Shown one piece after another: positions 11,921 through 25,553 of a stretch of DNA of 64,000 bases (positions are counted from its first letter, which is position 1; every line of letters begins with the position of its first letter). The notes under the pieces were generated by a model. That model worked only from the letters and a program-made list of their open reading frames with translations. It did not search any database and had not been told where the DNA came from. Both the position numbers and the translations under genes were made by a program. The stretch lies in assembly GCF_947507565.1 (NCBI RefSeq), contig NC_089182.1, positions 1,736,001-1,800,000 of the forward strand, written 5' to 3'. Source of the stretch: Oscarella lobularis. Its lineage: Eukaryota; Porifera; Homoscleromorpha; Homosclerophorida; Oscarellidae.

Positions 11921-14900
11921 CTAGTCGTCGATTGCTTCAAAATCAGTTTCTAATTTTTCACATTCTTCTTCTTTTTCTTCTTCTTCTTCTTCTTCTTTCT
12001 CGGTTATTTCCGTTTCGATTTCCTCCTTTTCCGACATAACAATTTCGATTTCGTCTTTTTCTGTCGTATCGATGTCTTTCTCGTCGTCGAATTTATCTTT
12101 TTCACCTTCGTCGTCTCGACACGATGGCTCCGTGTCCGAATCGCTTTGGCTCGAGCTGGCCACATCCGATTCAGCTCGCACTCGAGCCCCAGTCCACTGC
12201 TTGAGAAGAGCATTCGCCTCTTCGAGAGTATCCTTAGGCAGACAGTAATAATAAATGTCTATTACATATTAATTTCTTTACTTGGGCACTGATGGTTCGT
12301 TGTAGCGTTTTGCTCAGAGACGACTCGTTGGAGACGTTCGGTACAAAGTCGGCGTTCCAGTAATAGTCAAACATTTGTCTGTTGAGCCACTTGACGGCCC
12401 ATTTGAGTCGCGATTTGTTCTGCCTCAAATAACTGGCCGCAGTCTCACACCTCAAAAAAAGAAATTGAGGTAAATGCCGTTTAAATTTATCTATTTTACT
12501 TCAGAGCTAAATTGACTAAGAATTTGACGCACTGATATGCCCTTCTTCCATCATCGGAACTACTTTCCTCCATAATGGCTTATTAGAGAATATGCACATT
12601 CAATTATTTAGTCATACACAACCAACCGAATTTTCGTACCGATTAGGGATCGATTCTTTTTGCCTCTTGTTAAATATTCAAGTCGTTTCTGCTTCAGCGG
12701 ATCGTTTAGCAGCTTTCAAAGAAATAAGGAAAAATGACAAAATAAAATGAAGTGTCTTACCATTACAGACATGAGAATTTGAAAGAGAGGCCTGAGTTCA
12801 TTCGACGGCAAAGTAGACAACTCACCCTAAAAAGAAGAAGAGTCAGAAAAACGCGTTTCTATGCAAACGGCGGCGGACCAGAATCTGCTGAAGAAAAGCA
12901 ATAGAATATTCCCAATTAGCCCAGCTCAAGCAGCAAGCCAAGCGAATTCCGTCATCGACGCAGGTTGCCACTTCGCGACAAGCAGTCAATACCTATTATA
13001 AGCAAAAATGACTTGGACGCTCATTCCACTTCACAACGCTCGACTTTCCTCCTTCGTGTATCGTTCACGGTAAATTCCAAACGCAGCCAATTGGACTGGA
13101 GTGGGAAGAGTCAGAAGCTCGTCCTCCTCGACAAAATAATACGAGTTATTGCCACAATCGTACTCGTCTTCGACTCCAGGAACTAGACAACATTTTCGTT
13201 CTATTTCTTAATTGAATACTTGGAGGGAAAAACTACTGTTGCAGAGAGGAGCAAGATCGCAGCTCGTGATCATCATTCGAAGAGCCGAGTGAAGAGGAAC
13301 TATTTCCTTCACTGTTCGTCCCGTCCATCGTCTCGAACGCGAAGCAGACGCCGCTTCATTTTCCTAAACAAAAACGAACTTCTTAACTATTAGCAAAAAA
13401 ATTATCGATTTTTGAGCACGTTGTCCGCCACGACAGTCGATTCGCTGAGATTCACGTCAATTTTGCTCGGACCAATAAGAAACGCGAGAAATTGCAAAAA
13501 GGCGTTTTTCGATAACAGATGTTTGACGCCCTGAGGCGGTTTCTTATAAGGAAAAAAAACAACTCAAATACGAATCGATTATTTATTCAATAATATCTAC
13601 CAGTTTTGCGTAGGCGCCCATGAGCGTCATATATTGCGAACACGTTTTGAGATGATCAGCCACGTCCTTTTCCAGCAACGACAGCAAATGATCCAATAGA
13701 AAATCGCACTCAGACTCCACCTGAAATTACGACAATAAAAAAATAGAAATAAGCCTCTCACTCTCGCACGCACCAAATTTCCTCCGTGAAAAATGTAACT
13801 CTCCAGCGCAACTCGAACTATGTGACCGAAGGCCGATCGTCTTTCTTCGCACGGGCATTCGAGTAGCAGAGGCCTAATACATTATTTATTTATTTATTTT
13901 GATATGCACGTTTCTTCTCGCTATTGACTTGATGTGTCTGAGTCCGTCTTTTCCGCCGAGAAAGGCAACGAACCATTGACAAGCACCGCTGCTGCTTTTT
14001 AGCAAATTTTCAATTAAATTCGTCCATTTTCGAAGATTGCGTCTGATGTTATAAATTAAATGAGTTGCATTAATTTTGATTCGTGTATAAAATATTTACC
14101 TCAGTCGTTTTTCGGTGTGAAAAAATGTGTTGAAAAGAAAGTGAATAGCCAATTGGAGACTGTGCACGCCCAAACCTCCGGAACTATCTTCGACTATTTG
14201 ATCCTAAATAATAGTCATTAATTACAGCTATCGTATCCTTTCAATTTCTATGCTCGCCTGATTAGCCGACGTCAAATTGAAGACAAAATTAAAATAATCT
14301 ATGTTGAAAACGTCTCTATTTTGCATGAATCTCAAATTCTCGTCTTGAACCTGAAAATCAATCAACAAAAATAAAATCTCGTCGTAGATAAATACAGATT
14401 AATGCATACGGCTCGTTGAATTCTAGCCGGCATTCTCTCGGGAAACAAGACGGTTTGCTCGCCCTTTTGCACGAGAGCAGTCAACTCGCTCAATTCATCC
14501 TTCTCCGAATCATCGGCGGCCGCGCGACGCTCCTTCTCGGACAACTGACTCCCGTCCAAAGGCGACGAATACGAAACGGCTTTGTAGAAAAGCATGTAAG
14601 CGTTTTTGGAACGCATTACGGAGTCTATCCTCAAATCAATCAACCTTATTTATTTATTTATTTATTTAAGTAATCTTTATACCCAGGCCTACTGTCTTGG
14701 GCTTGTAAAGACCTCCGAAGCATTCCGTTTCCAAAATCAAATCATCCATGGCGAACTTTTCCACGGACGTGTCGTTGAATTTATACCAATCACCACTGCC
14801 TCCTTCCCTAAAACCGAAGAAAAAACATATGAATTATTTAATCCGTATTTATTTATTACCAAACGTCTTTGATAAAGGAATAATAGTGACCGGCATTGGC

Positions 14901-17900
14901 TTGGCCACTGTGGACAATAATTCCGACCAATTCGTACGGCATTTGTAGAGTCGCTTCCGCCCCACTTCCGTTTTCCATTCTGTAAACTTGAGTGTGATCC
15001 GGGCTCCCCTCAGACCCAGATTCATCATCCTTATTGCTGTCATTTCCAAGCACTTTGGCAGCAGTAAACGGAGCCATATCAATAGTCCAAGGAAACTAAA
15101 TAATTTTAAAAACTTATATGTTATAGGACTAAGTTGTAAATGCGTCTATCGTACCCGGAAGTAGTCGTTGTTTTTGAGAGCCTTCTGATCTTCCCAACTG
15201 TATCCAAATCGTTTCAAATGAATAACCAGAAGTTGAGGAAGAGTCTTGATGCTCATCCGTTTCGTTGCATCCCTCTATAGAAAATAAAATCAATACTAAA
15301 CTACTAAATATTTCGTCGACGACCTTTTCCCCGCATTCTTCACAGAAGTAGGCGTTGTCCTTTTCGAGCACCTCTCCCTTGACGAAATGCTGAAGAGCTT
15401 CTTCGAGAGTGTGACTGGATTTGATTCCGAGTTGAAGACTCCAAAACGTCTCGCGTCGCTCGAATCGATGCGGACAGTCCTTGCATACGATCTGATCGAC
15501 GAAGAGACCGCCAAACGTCTTGGAAAATATCTGCGGTCGATCGTGTTTCTAAAAACAAATACTTTCTCTAATGTCGTTATTTCTTATTGGCGTATTGACT
15601 TTGAGTTCTTCGTCCAGTTGGTCGGTGAGATTTGTGAAAAATTCGAAGGCGTCCTGCTGCTCGCGTATGTTGACCGGATTTCCCCACAACTTGAAAACGG
15701 TCCAAAATTGCTCCGGAACGAAGTGCTCCAATTGGCTATCGAGAAGATGACCGAAAACTTGCTGCATCTGATAAAACGTGCTAGAGAAGAAAAGAAATCA
15801 ATAACTAAATATTTAATCCAATGGATTCCATTAGTTAGGTACCTGTCCTCTCCCATATCCGGATCGTCCAACGACAAGAGAGTCTAAATTTAATTTCGTC
15901 AAACGAGCACGCCTTCTTGCTTCGCTATTAATCAATAAATTTACGTTTCTTATAACCGGCTGCATGTACAATTGCTGAATGACAGAGTTCATATAGCACG
16001 TGGCTCCACCATTTCTTATTCCAACGAAGCCGCAGAGAGCGCGCGGAGCGACGGGCGGTTCAAACTAAACATATTTAAATATTTTTTCTTCGTCTCCTCT
16101 TCGCCGTCGCGATTTACTTACCTCCCATTGCTTCGCTATTTCCGGGTTGTAGCCGTGGTGCATTGGAATCAATTTTCCGACTAAAATCTCTAGATTTTCC
16201 GGGCAACCTTCGGCTAATGTCACGAGCAGTTTCAACGCCGCTTCGCGAGACTTGCGACTGCGACATCTTTGGGAAAAAAAACCTCTATTCGGGGAGGTGT
16301 CAATTTGAAAAATTCAACGTTTCTACTTGGGAATGATGCTGTGGCCGGGAAGATTGCCGGCAAGGCGAAACATTGACGCGGGAAAAAGAAAAACGTCGAG
16401 AAGCTTGCTAACAAAATTGGGATCTAATTATTAAGAAATAGAGACTCGTTCACTTTTCAATCAAGTGACTTACCAAATCTCGTCTTGTCGACTCTACTGC
16501 AAGTCAGAAGGGTTTGCACGAGATTTAGATGACCGGCTAAAAGCGTCTCGCTACAATGATCTCCTAAGGAATCAATACTGAATTAATCGAATTTCGACGT
16601 TTTTCTCCTTACCTGGTTCTGCAATTGCGTTATCTAACCAGCTCATTTCCTCCTTCAGCATTTCCACTGGCTTCACACCGAGATGCATTTGCTCGTCGCT
16701 GGACAGATTTCGAAGCAATTTGCATCTCAAATCAAAATACTCCGAACATCGTTCCAACGTCCTAGTTCCCCGCCAATAGAATCAATAATAATAATAAAGA
16801 ATTAATCCTTGTTCACTTTTTCTTTGCGCCTCTGACTGTTCCCGCTATTGACCAAAGAGGAAGCGGAGCGCTGATCAGACACTGTAGCAAGAACTTTCGT
16901 GACGTCATCTCTCCGTTGATTCGTTCTGAAAAAGTTGCCATACAATGCATTATTCGATCGATTGATTTTAATTATTCTATTATACGTCTCTTGGCTAACG
17001 GTATATCCAAATCCCCATTACGTTCTCCGGCTATGAATCGACGTCATAATAAATAAATTCTATTCGTTTTATATTAATTACCTGGCGGAAGTATTTCCGT
17101 TATTCGGTAAAATTGTTTTGCTGCTCCATCACGAACCTAAATTGCGCAATAGTTAATTATTTATTTATATCACGTGAAATCAAACTTTTTCAGAAGGCGA
17201 ATTCACGAGAAAATTGATAATCGTTTCCTTCATGGTCGGCAATTCGAAAAAAAGATCTAAAATAAATAATTAGCAGTTCCTAATTATTTTACATCGGCTA
17301 CCTACTTATGCTTTGCGATCTCATTTCAAAGCAGGAAACAAACAATTCCAAAGCCATCACAGCAATATCAGACTCCTAAGAAAACACAATAAAAAAATCA
17401 ATTAATAATAATACTTAACTAACGAGATGGCAATCGCCGCATCACGTACTCTTTGATTTTCCTCCACTTCAGTCTCATCCCACTCAGAACCCCCGCGACT
17501 ATCTCTGCTAAACTGACCAACGGCTGCAGCCCAAGCGACGTCCAACACGCAAGTAGCCGTGTCAAGAAATTCATCGTCATCCATCGTCTAAACGTAGTAC
17601 GTAGACCCGGTTCCTCCTATTTATTCAAAATAGCGTTTTAATAATTAATTAATACCACGACTGGACACGTCGACGGATCGAAATCTATTTCCATTGAATC
17701 GGCTTCTTCCGCTGGAACGGCAGCCACTGCTTCCGCCGCGTGGGCTGTAGCAACCGCTTCCGGTCCACACAAGAGATACCTACAAAAAATCGTATCAGAA
17801 ATATCTATAATTTTCATTAGTTGTACCTTGTGATCCTGAGCGCAATGGTCATACAGGTTTGACGAATTTCTGGGCTCACGCTCGACGAAGGCGATACTCG

Positions 17901-20900
17901 TCGCAAAACGTCAATGATGCGTCTACAAAAAAAAAGATAAAAAAAGTTACGCAATATCTCTTCCCTATACCTGTGTCCATTGACGCTCAAAAATTTCTCT
18001 CGAAATTGAGACGAGTCACTGGCTGAAATTCCTTCCGCCGTGGGAAGCAAACGACTTGCAAGAACCTAAACAATTTTCTTAAATAATGCATCAATTTATA
18101 TTGCTATTACTTCCAAGTTGTAGAGTGTTTTAAATGCTGAAGTAGCCGTCTCGTTGTACGCGAAAAGGTCTCTCAGAATTTTATCACAATCGTCCGACGA
18201 GGACTGCAGTATGGAAATGAAAATATTATTTCGGAATTTTTCAATTATTCAAACCGTTTCCGTTGTGAGCGAATCGACGGACTGAACCACCGCCAAATCA
18301 TCTGGAAGCAGCAAAAGAAGATTTCGCACTCGCGACGAAATCCTTGAGAAAGACCAAAAATTAAACACTTATTAAAATCATTCATGCGCACGACGCACAG
18401 GGGATCGTCGAGCTCGGAAAACTTGTAAAGTTTGGTAAACAATTCAGGATCCTTGCATATGAGAACGCCAGGATACTGGCTCTCGTATTCGAGAGCGACA
18501 AAACGTCGCTTCTGTAGAGAAGCGGACCCCTAAGGAGACACGTAAAAAAAGAAGAGGCGCGCGAGAAACTATTTATCCTACTTGGTCTTTCTTTGGTTGG
18601 GTAAAGAACGTGCTTCCGGCTTTGGCAGAAACGAAGGTCTTATCTTTGAAATTGAGCTGATGCAGAAGCATGTAGTCCTGTTTTCTTAGAAGCTGTTCTC
18701 ACCCCAAGGAGAAGGATTATTTAGAATATAAGATCTCCAACTTCTTTTTCGCTCACCATTCGATCGCCGTAGTAAACTTGAAGAATGTCCACGCTGCATT
18801 TGAGTTTCGAGGCAATTTTTCGACGCAAAGAAATCAACGTCTCATTAGAATTCGTCTAATTAAATTATTATTATTATTGAAATTCTTTTTGAGACTCGAG
18901 GTACCTTGACGACGAAAATTTTACCCGCCGTTGACGTCGCGCTGTCGGAAATAATTTCCAATTCGAGCGGATCGCCCTGATACGTCGATCCGTGCGGAGG
19001 ATAATTACGCGATGACGTCACATTCGACTATAAAAAGAAAATAAAAATACAAAACGTATTCGAATAACGATGTGCTACCCCACCTCGACTTCTTTCACGT
19101 ACGTCTCAGCTAACAATAGCAATCTCTCGATGACTCTCAAACGACCAAACCTTAGAAATTATATGAAATAAATTATTTATTTTTCTTTATTGTGTTACCG
19201 GTCATTCATGCTTGCTACTCGTGGACTGCTCGGTGCCGCTGCCATGGTCGTGGCCGTCGATATCGCGTGCTGAACGGGAGTCATTGAATCGAGAGACTTA
19301 AAAGCGTCCTTTTTTTTGAATAATTAATTCGAGATCATTAATTTAGATTAATAGTCTTACGAACCTGAAGTCTGCGATCGCATTCTCTAATGAAGCTCGT
19401 GTGCAACTCAAGGGGTTTCTAAAACGGATTATTTTATTAATTAATTAGCTATGTATTCTTCATACGGATTTCAGTCTTGGACTGACAGAGAGATAGAAGA
19501 CGTGCATTAAATGATCAATGACTCTGTGAGCCAATTCAAGAGACGGACTATCCAAAGCCGTCTATTAGAGGGGAAGAAAACGTATAACTATTATGCATTA
19601 ATCATTATAAGGGCATACCTGCCATAAGTAGTCCAGGCCAATCAAATCCCGTTGTTCAACAATCTAAACAAAGTAAAACATCACAATGCCTTATTCTTGT
19701 CATTTATCTATTTATTTTACTGGATAATTTGTTCCCGATCCACTCATTTTGCGAAGATACGTGTTCGCCTTCTCAAAAAACGTTTTGAAGCAGGCGTAGC
19801 CTAAAAGGTCAATGCTCTAATTAATCAATTATATTTCATTAATTACTGCTACCTTTGAGTGTCAATTGCGAAGGACTGTAATGAAGGACTCTCTGCTCAA
19901 ACAAGTCGCGTTGAACGCTTGGCTCCATGTCTTGAAATCCCTTCACCAGCCAATCGAAACAAAACTAAATAAATCAATAATAATTATATGAATTAAAAGT
20001 GCGCAGGCGTCTCTTGCCTCTCTGTCGGCACTGCACGCTTCCGGGTTCACAACCAGCGTATCCCAGACGTCTTTGACGCGAATCAGAGGAATGAAGAGAT
20101 AGCCCGCATTGAGAACGTATGCCAGAAAATCCAAGTGCGCATGCACAAACTAAAGAAGAAGAAAAAAAACAATAATCAAATATCAGAATATCGGATAAAC
20201 CCTACTCACATCTCCGTGCGTGTATTTTCCAATAACAATGATTCCGATGTCTAAATGGAGAGAGAGACGGTCAAACTAGAAATCCATTTTCGTTTGTCCC
20301 GGATAACAAACCAAGTTTTCTTTTTCCCGCCACGGCGACGGCCTCTCGGTGGCATCGGACCAAGCTGACGACTGTCATTTTGATCAAGTCCTGTTGCCTG
20401 TGCAAATCGGAGATGAGAGATCTTTCGTTGTACTGCGACGTCGATTTCAATCCGACGAGTATCTCTTGCAAATGTCGCAATGACGGTAAAATAGAAACAC
20501 CCTAAAGGAACCTTTGCACGAACGATTAATTAATCAATTAATGAATAGTACTTTTTTGATATTATCGATGCATTTGAGAGCGTAATTTCTTCTCAATTCG
20601 TCTTTTATGGACATCGATGTGGAGAGAATTTTAATGTGAGAGTCCAACGCTTCCTTGACCATTTCCGGCGAAAGGCCGCGCAGATGAGCCAATTGCCACA
20701 GCAAATCCAACACCTGAGAAAAAAAACGCGTCCCATTCAAACAAAATAATTAAATAATTAATATTACTTTTGTAGCTATGGATCCCTTCTTATCAGCCTG
20801 ACCGATTCGACCAACAAATGTGACGAGTTTCTCACGAATTCGATCGCTTGCACTGCTCCAATTCTAAAAAATATGACGTCAAAAATCAAATAATGCCGCT

Positions 20901-23047
20901 CAACATATTAGTAATAACCTGCTGTATCAAATCGAATAAATGATCGAGTTGCTCCGTTGTAAATTTCACGGAAACGGCCGCCATCACAGAATGAATATTT
21001 TCGGCCACAACCGGATGTTTCCCATTCTATAATAGAATAATTAGTAGCGTTCTATTACGCTACCTTTTTTTCTTTACCTGTATGTTCCAAATTTTCGTCA
21101 ATTTTTCAGGTGTCAATTCCGGCACCAAAATCTCCATCAATTTCTTGAGTCTTTCGCAATATTGAGCCTGGTGAAGATTTCCCTCCAACGCAATGGCCAA
21201 CACGTCGTTTTCCACCATCCACTGTTGCAAGCGTAACGACGTCATCGAACCGCCGTAGCGACGCGCGCTACTCTGAGCCTCGCCAACCAACTTTTCAATC
21301 TAAAACCAAAAAGATGTAATAAACGTATAAATGAATGTATTATTAGATTTCTTTACCTCTTTGAGTGCGTTCATTTTTGCGTTGAAATGAGCCGTTTTGA
21401 GCATGCGCAGCGACGTCTCGAGACGCAATGCTTCGATTTCGCCGATTGATGCGCCGACTTGAACGTAAAACGACAGCGACTTCAACGTATCAAACAGGTT
21501 GGACATGTGACCAACGTCCTGATGAAGAGAGATAATAAATATGACGATAATAATAAATAATGATTAATGTTGTCGTGCTTTGTTTTTGAAATCTTCTTCT
21601 GTCAGGCTATTGATGAAAACCAAGGATTTATCAACGGATTTTTTCAACAGTCTCTAGCAACATCATTAGAATGAATCAATAATTTTATTTATTTGCTATA
21701 TATATATATGTATAGTTCTATGTTACTTTCATTCTTGGCGTGGCTAAAAATTCCGCGCATTTTCCAAATGGTTCCAACATGGCCGAAAGTTCCTTAATTA
21801 ATTAATTAATTAATCAAATTCTTTATCATTATTCATTTATTTATTGCGCTGCACTCACAATCACGTCGAGTTTTTCGTCTTCGGTTTTCCTCAAAATCGT
21901 GTGCACGCCTCCCTTCTCTCCAAACTAATTAAATAATCAATAAGGTTCACGTAACACACCAAAAAATCTCACCAAATTTATAAGAGCAACAAGCCACTGA
22001 CAGGCTTCCTGAAAACAAAGACTAAGTAAACGATTTCATACATTATGGAGGATACCTTTGCAGAGTAGGGACTCAGTGCATAGGCTTCGTTTGGACCAAA
22101 GGGGCTCGAATGCGGCAATTGCTTCGCTTTGTTTTTGTAGTGAAACTCCGACTCCGGATCGAAAACCTAATGACGATCAATAATTGCATGAAATAATTTT
22201 AATTGACGTATTGCAGCGCACTTGGGTCAAAAGGCCGAGAAGTTTGACTGGAACCGGCAAGTGTCTCACTCTCTCGCAAATGAAATCAATCAGATATATC
22301 GTCAAATTGAGAATGCTCGATTGAACTTCCAAGCCCCATCGACACACCATGAACGACGTGTGCAACTAAAGAAAACGTCAAAGAAAAAAAAATGTCGACA
22401 TCATATAATCACCTTTTCAAAAGAACTATGCAGAGAAAATTTCTGAAATTGAGCACACCCCTCATCTTTATCAGCCAATCCTAAAAAAACACAAAATAGT
22501 ATTAATTAATTAATTAATTAATTAATTAATGTTATTTATTTATTTTTTGACCTCTTCGCGCCATTTTTGTTGCAGCCAATAGACAGACCGCTAACGATTC
22601 GTTCGGACCGATGGGAACGGACCACGTCTCGGCTTGAAGTCGACTTTCCAATTCGTACAAATGCGTCATAGGAAATTCGACGTCGTCATGTGCGCTCAAC
22701 GTCGTCGCCGTCGTCGTCGTCGTCGCTAAAGTCCCGCCCTTTTTACTTCCGCTTTCGTATTGGATTTGATTGTCCCAGCCGTTCGACGTCGTCGATCCGA
22801 TTGGAGCCTCGGTTCGCGGTTGAGCTCGATTTGCTGTTATGTCGTGCATCTCGACGTCTGTCGGCTCGTACGGTTCGCTCGTGCCGTAGTAAGGCGATTC
22901 GACGCCGTTTCCATCGCCGAGAGATGACGTGAGACGGGCCACGGCTAAGCTCACGTCGTTTCCAGATAGCGCTAGTGCTCGACGAATTTCCGTCTCGTCT
23001 TCGAAGCCCATCGACGCGAGTTTCTCTACTTTTTCCTTTAGATCCAT
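11921..23047 (-). CDS. USP24: Ubiquitin carboxyl-terminal hydrolase 24
   Basis: A giant deubiquitinase spread over about 11 kb in dozens of small exons separated by roughly 50-bp introns. The start (23047) gives an N-terminal UBA domain ([18 protein letters not shown]), then a [16 protein letters not shown] segment typical of USP24, long helical-repeat regions, and the USP catalytic core. The Cys box reads [19 protein letters not shown] with the catalytic Cys codon at 15996-15998. The His box reads [12 protein letters not shown] with the His codon at 14886-14888, followed by WYKFND. Two CxxC pairs of the USP zinc site are in between (CEECGE, with a partner pair upstream). The C-terminus is a long Glu-rich tail ending at 11921. 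The enzyme removes ubiquitin from substrates; vertebrate USP24 acts in DNA damage and protein stability control. All catalytic residues seen are intact. Individual exon edges were checked only in part. Confidence 0.93.
22503..22530. repeat. AATT tetranucleotide microsatellite
   Basis: Seven consecutive TTAA/ATTA-type units lie in the intron after the first USP24 exon. Similar shorter AATT runs occur at about 9706-9724, 11340-11364, 21797-21812 and 59282-59300, always in introns or spacers. Confidence 0.8.
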
Positions 23048-23241
23048 TTCGCTGTGTAAACTCGCACGTGACTTCTATACGGGTGAGGACTCTAAGAGTC
23101 CAGGGTACCATAATCAATAGCCACGTGACTTAAATTCTAAAATGACGCGAAAATAAATAAAGTGAAGTTCCAAGCAACTGGTTCAGTTTCTAGGTTCAGG
23201 TATCTACAGTACTACACTTTCAGCCATGTCACCCTAAGCAG

Positions 23242-24357
23242 TCAAATATTTTTTGGCAGGCACCTCGTTGCGCCTGGAACATCGTACGAGGCTCCTCTGC
23301 GCCTCACTTTTGGAGAATGGTCATATCCCGGCAGCATGAATTTTTTGGGCGCATCAGAATTGGACGTCAAGTAATCTAGAAGTCGTGCTTCTGACGTCCA
23401 GTCATGCCTCGTTGGCATCGAATAAAACTTCTTCACAGTAATATTTTTGTGGAATTCAAACAGTTCGGCTTCATTTATCCCATAGCCATATATGTCAACA
23501 TTTCGACATATATGCATAGTAAAAAGTAGCGCTGTGAGCCCGCCAGTAACGTCTTTTCTTTTATACGTTGTTTTGCATTCCTTACGGACGTAATTGCACA
23601 GTTCTCCTGCTTTCATGCTGAATTCGCCATTTATCAAGTAGACCTTTTGACCGTACGATTTCCAACAGTCTCTAATGAAATCTATGTTCGCCTTTCGTTG
23701 CAGCGTCAGTGGGCCAGGAATCGTGGCCAAAAGGTAACTTTGATTCCGATTGAATTTAGAGCACAAACCCACGGCAGCAGAAGGACCAAAAACTAAAACG
23801 TCACCAGATCGACTTCCAACGTACTTCTCGTATTTGCGCAAGACAGTCGTTGGCGGAGGATTAGTGCGTATGACGAGATCGTGCTCGTCGATTTCCTCGC
23901 CGAATTCGTACCTGAGAATGTTTCCTGACGATCCAACCAAAGCGCAGCTGGGGTGTTTCCCAAGATCCCGCAGGATCTTGTTTTTCAGGAAATCGCGGTC
24001 GGTCGCCGCCCGCATCTGGATCGTCTCAGCGGTTCGAAAACCGTAGAACTTATCCCGTTCGCAAACAAGTAGTGGATGCGCACTGCGACAGTCGCCCGTA
24101 CCCGGGCCTGCTTCGAGTTTTTCGTCCGGCTGCGCCGGCTTTGGCACGGCTGTGGCCAGCTGATTCCGCGGCAATACAGGTAGAGCCGAGTCGTTTTCGG
24201 CAGAGTCTTTATAAAAAGGCTTGATCGTTCTTGCCCACTCAGGCCGCGGCTGCGCCAACTTCCGAGTCCGCTTATGAAGTACAGAAACTTGCCAGTAGCC
24301 GACGATAAGAATAGAAAAAACGATGAAGATCCCGACCGAGAGCCGTACGTGAGCCAT
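23242..24357 (-). CDS. Sialyltransferase of family GT29, intronless
   Basis: A single uninterrupted frame of 371 residues, with the start at 24357 giving a type II membrane anchor (LSVGIFIVFSILIVGYW) after a short cytoplasmic stub. The L motif (HPSCALVGSSGNILR...EIDEHDLVIRTN) starts at about residue 135. The S motif (VTGGLTALLFTMHICRN, then DIYGYG) is near residue 275, and the VS-type HxxxxE motif is HDWTSE. These bind CMP-sialic acid and acceptor. The protein would act in the Golgi, adding sialic acid to glycans. The linkage subfamily (ST3, ST6, ST8) cannot be read with confidence. The absence of introns contrasts with every other complete gene in the window and suggests a retrocopy or an ancestrally intronless gene. 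It lies 194 bp downstream of the USP24 start, on the same strand, so it ends close to the USP24 promoter. Confidence 0.9.
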   Translation of the reverse strand: MAHVRLSVGIFIVFSILIVGYWQVSVLHKRTRKLAQPRPEWARTIKPFYKDSAENDSALPVLPRNQLATAVPKPAQPDEKLEAGPGTGDCRSAHPLLVCERDKFYGFRTAETIQMRAATDRDFLKNKILRDLGKHPSCALVGSSGNILRYEFGEEIDEHDLVIRTNPPPTTVLRKYEKYVGSRSGDVLVFGPSAAVGLCSKFNRNQSYLLATIPGPLTLQRKANIDFIRDCWKSYGQKVYLINGEFSMKAGELCNYVRKECKTTYKRKDVTGGLTALLFTMHICRNVDIYGYGINEAELFEFHKNITVKKFYSMPTRHDWTSEARLLDYLTSNSDAPKKFMLPGYDHSPKVRRRGASYDVPGATRCLPKNI

Positions 24358-25553
24358 GTAGATGGCTGTCTAGATAAGTCTAGATACTCAAAAGATGCTA
24401 AGGGTCTGAGCGCGCGCTAAGATTCCAAATTGGACACGCCTTCTCGCCGATCTTTGTGCGCCTTATTTGCCGCCGTTCCGCTTCCGATCGTCGCGGCCGC
24501 TCCGCGAGCCTCTTCGCTGAACGTTCGAGCGTGTTTACGTTCGGTTACTTTCTTCGAGGGGCCCTCGCGGGGTTCGCTCTGACGCTTCGCTGTCCCGTAT
24601 GTTTTTTTCTTACTCGCTATACTGGCCTTCGCCCAAAGTACATTAATATATAGTCAGTCAGTCGGATTAGGCAGGCGATGGACAGGGTCTACTATTTATG
24701 GCAGCCTGTATGAATCCTGTGTATGGACCCGGTAGCTCCGGCAGCTCCATCCACAGCTGCCGTAAATAGACCCTTTGCCCTGTTTCCTGCAGCTGCATAT
24801 ACAATGGGTGCATTTTCTACCTCAGGTCAACAATTAGACTGCAACACTGATGTTGGCTGGGGATATTACAAAACACACGCAGATCTTTAACCCTTTATGT
24901 GTTAGTTTTTCATGTCATATTATAAGGACCATATGTAAGACCACTACAGTGAGTTTTGCGCTTGCGCAGTTTTCTACAGCGTCACAAACGTCCCGTGCAC
25001 CGTTATTAGACGCATGAAGGTATACTGGGTCTCTGTTGTCGTCGCTACTAAAGTCACGTGACCAAATCATTAGCGAAAACGGTAGAAATTGGTTGATTTT
25101 CGAAGGGACAGGAAAACGACGAAACTTTTTGTCGTTTTGCACATCGTTTGACGTTAGAATTTTGAAGAGAGGCTTCTATGTTCCCCAATATGACGTCAAC
25201 ACTCCACTACGTCATCAGAAATACCAAAAAACGATTGAAAACATATACAATTTTGTGTCTATTATAGATAACAGTTTTTTGGTACTAAATACATTTTTTT
25301 CAATTTCTTTAGAGTAAAAGAAGGTAAATTAGTTCGAATTTTATTTTTTTAGCGCGCGCTATTTCTTCGATGTCGTTTTTTGGCTCATTTTTGATGTTTC
25401 ACCCATTCAGATGATGTAATAAGATATTCTTTATCTCTGTTTTCTCGCGTTAGCCGTAAATGTCGCGTTTCGCCCGAAAAAACGCCGATTTCGAGATGGG
25501 TGCGCGCGCTAAAAGACGGAATTGTTAAGCGTTTTCTCATTCACTCTCCTGTC
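24358..25553. other. Intergenic region
   Basis: Apart from the foldback at 24671-24790 and one GTCACGTGAC palindrome at 25053-25062, no gene-like signal is seen. The first part should contain the sialyltransferase promoter. An arginine-rich open frame at about 24456-24653 has no recognisable domain. Confidence 0.45.
24671..24790. repeat. Imperfect foldback element, possibly MITE-like
   Basis: CAGGGTCTACTATTTATGGCAGC at 24683-24705 in shortened form (CAGGGTCTACTATTTATGG) is mirrored by GCTGCCGTAAATAGACCC at 24756-24773, with outer GCAGG/CCTGC ends. The arms have small indels and enclose about 50 bp. The structure is typical of a small non-autonomous DNA transposon or an RNA hairpin locus, but target duplications were not found. 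Confidence 0.6.

Noticed and set aside
15387-15887. 166-residue plus-strand frame
   Set aside because: It is antisense to the USP24 catalytic core, where the minus-strand reading carries the conserved motifs.
23242-24357. Recent bacterial transfer of the sialyltransferase
   Set aside because: Type II anchor and animal-type L, S and VS motifs fit eukaryotic GT29; lack of introns alone is not evidence for transfer.
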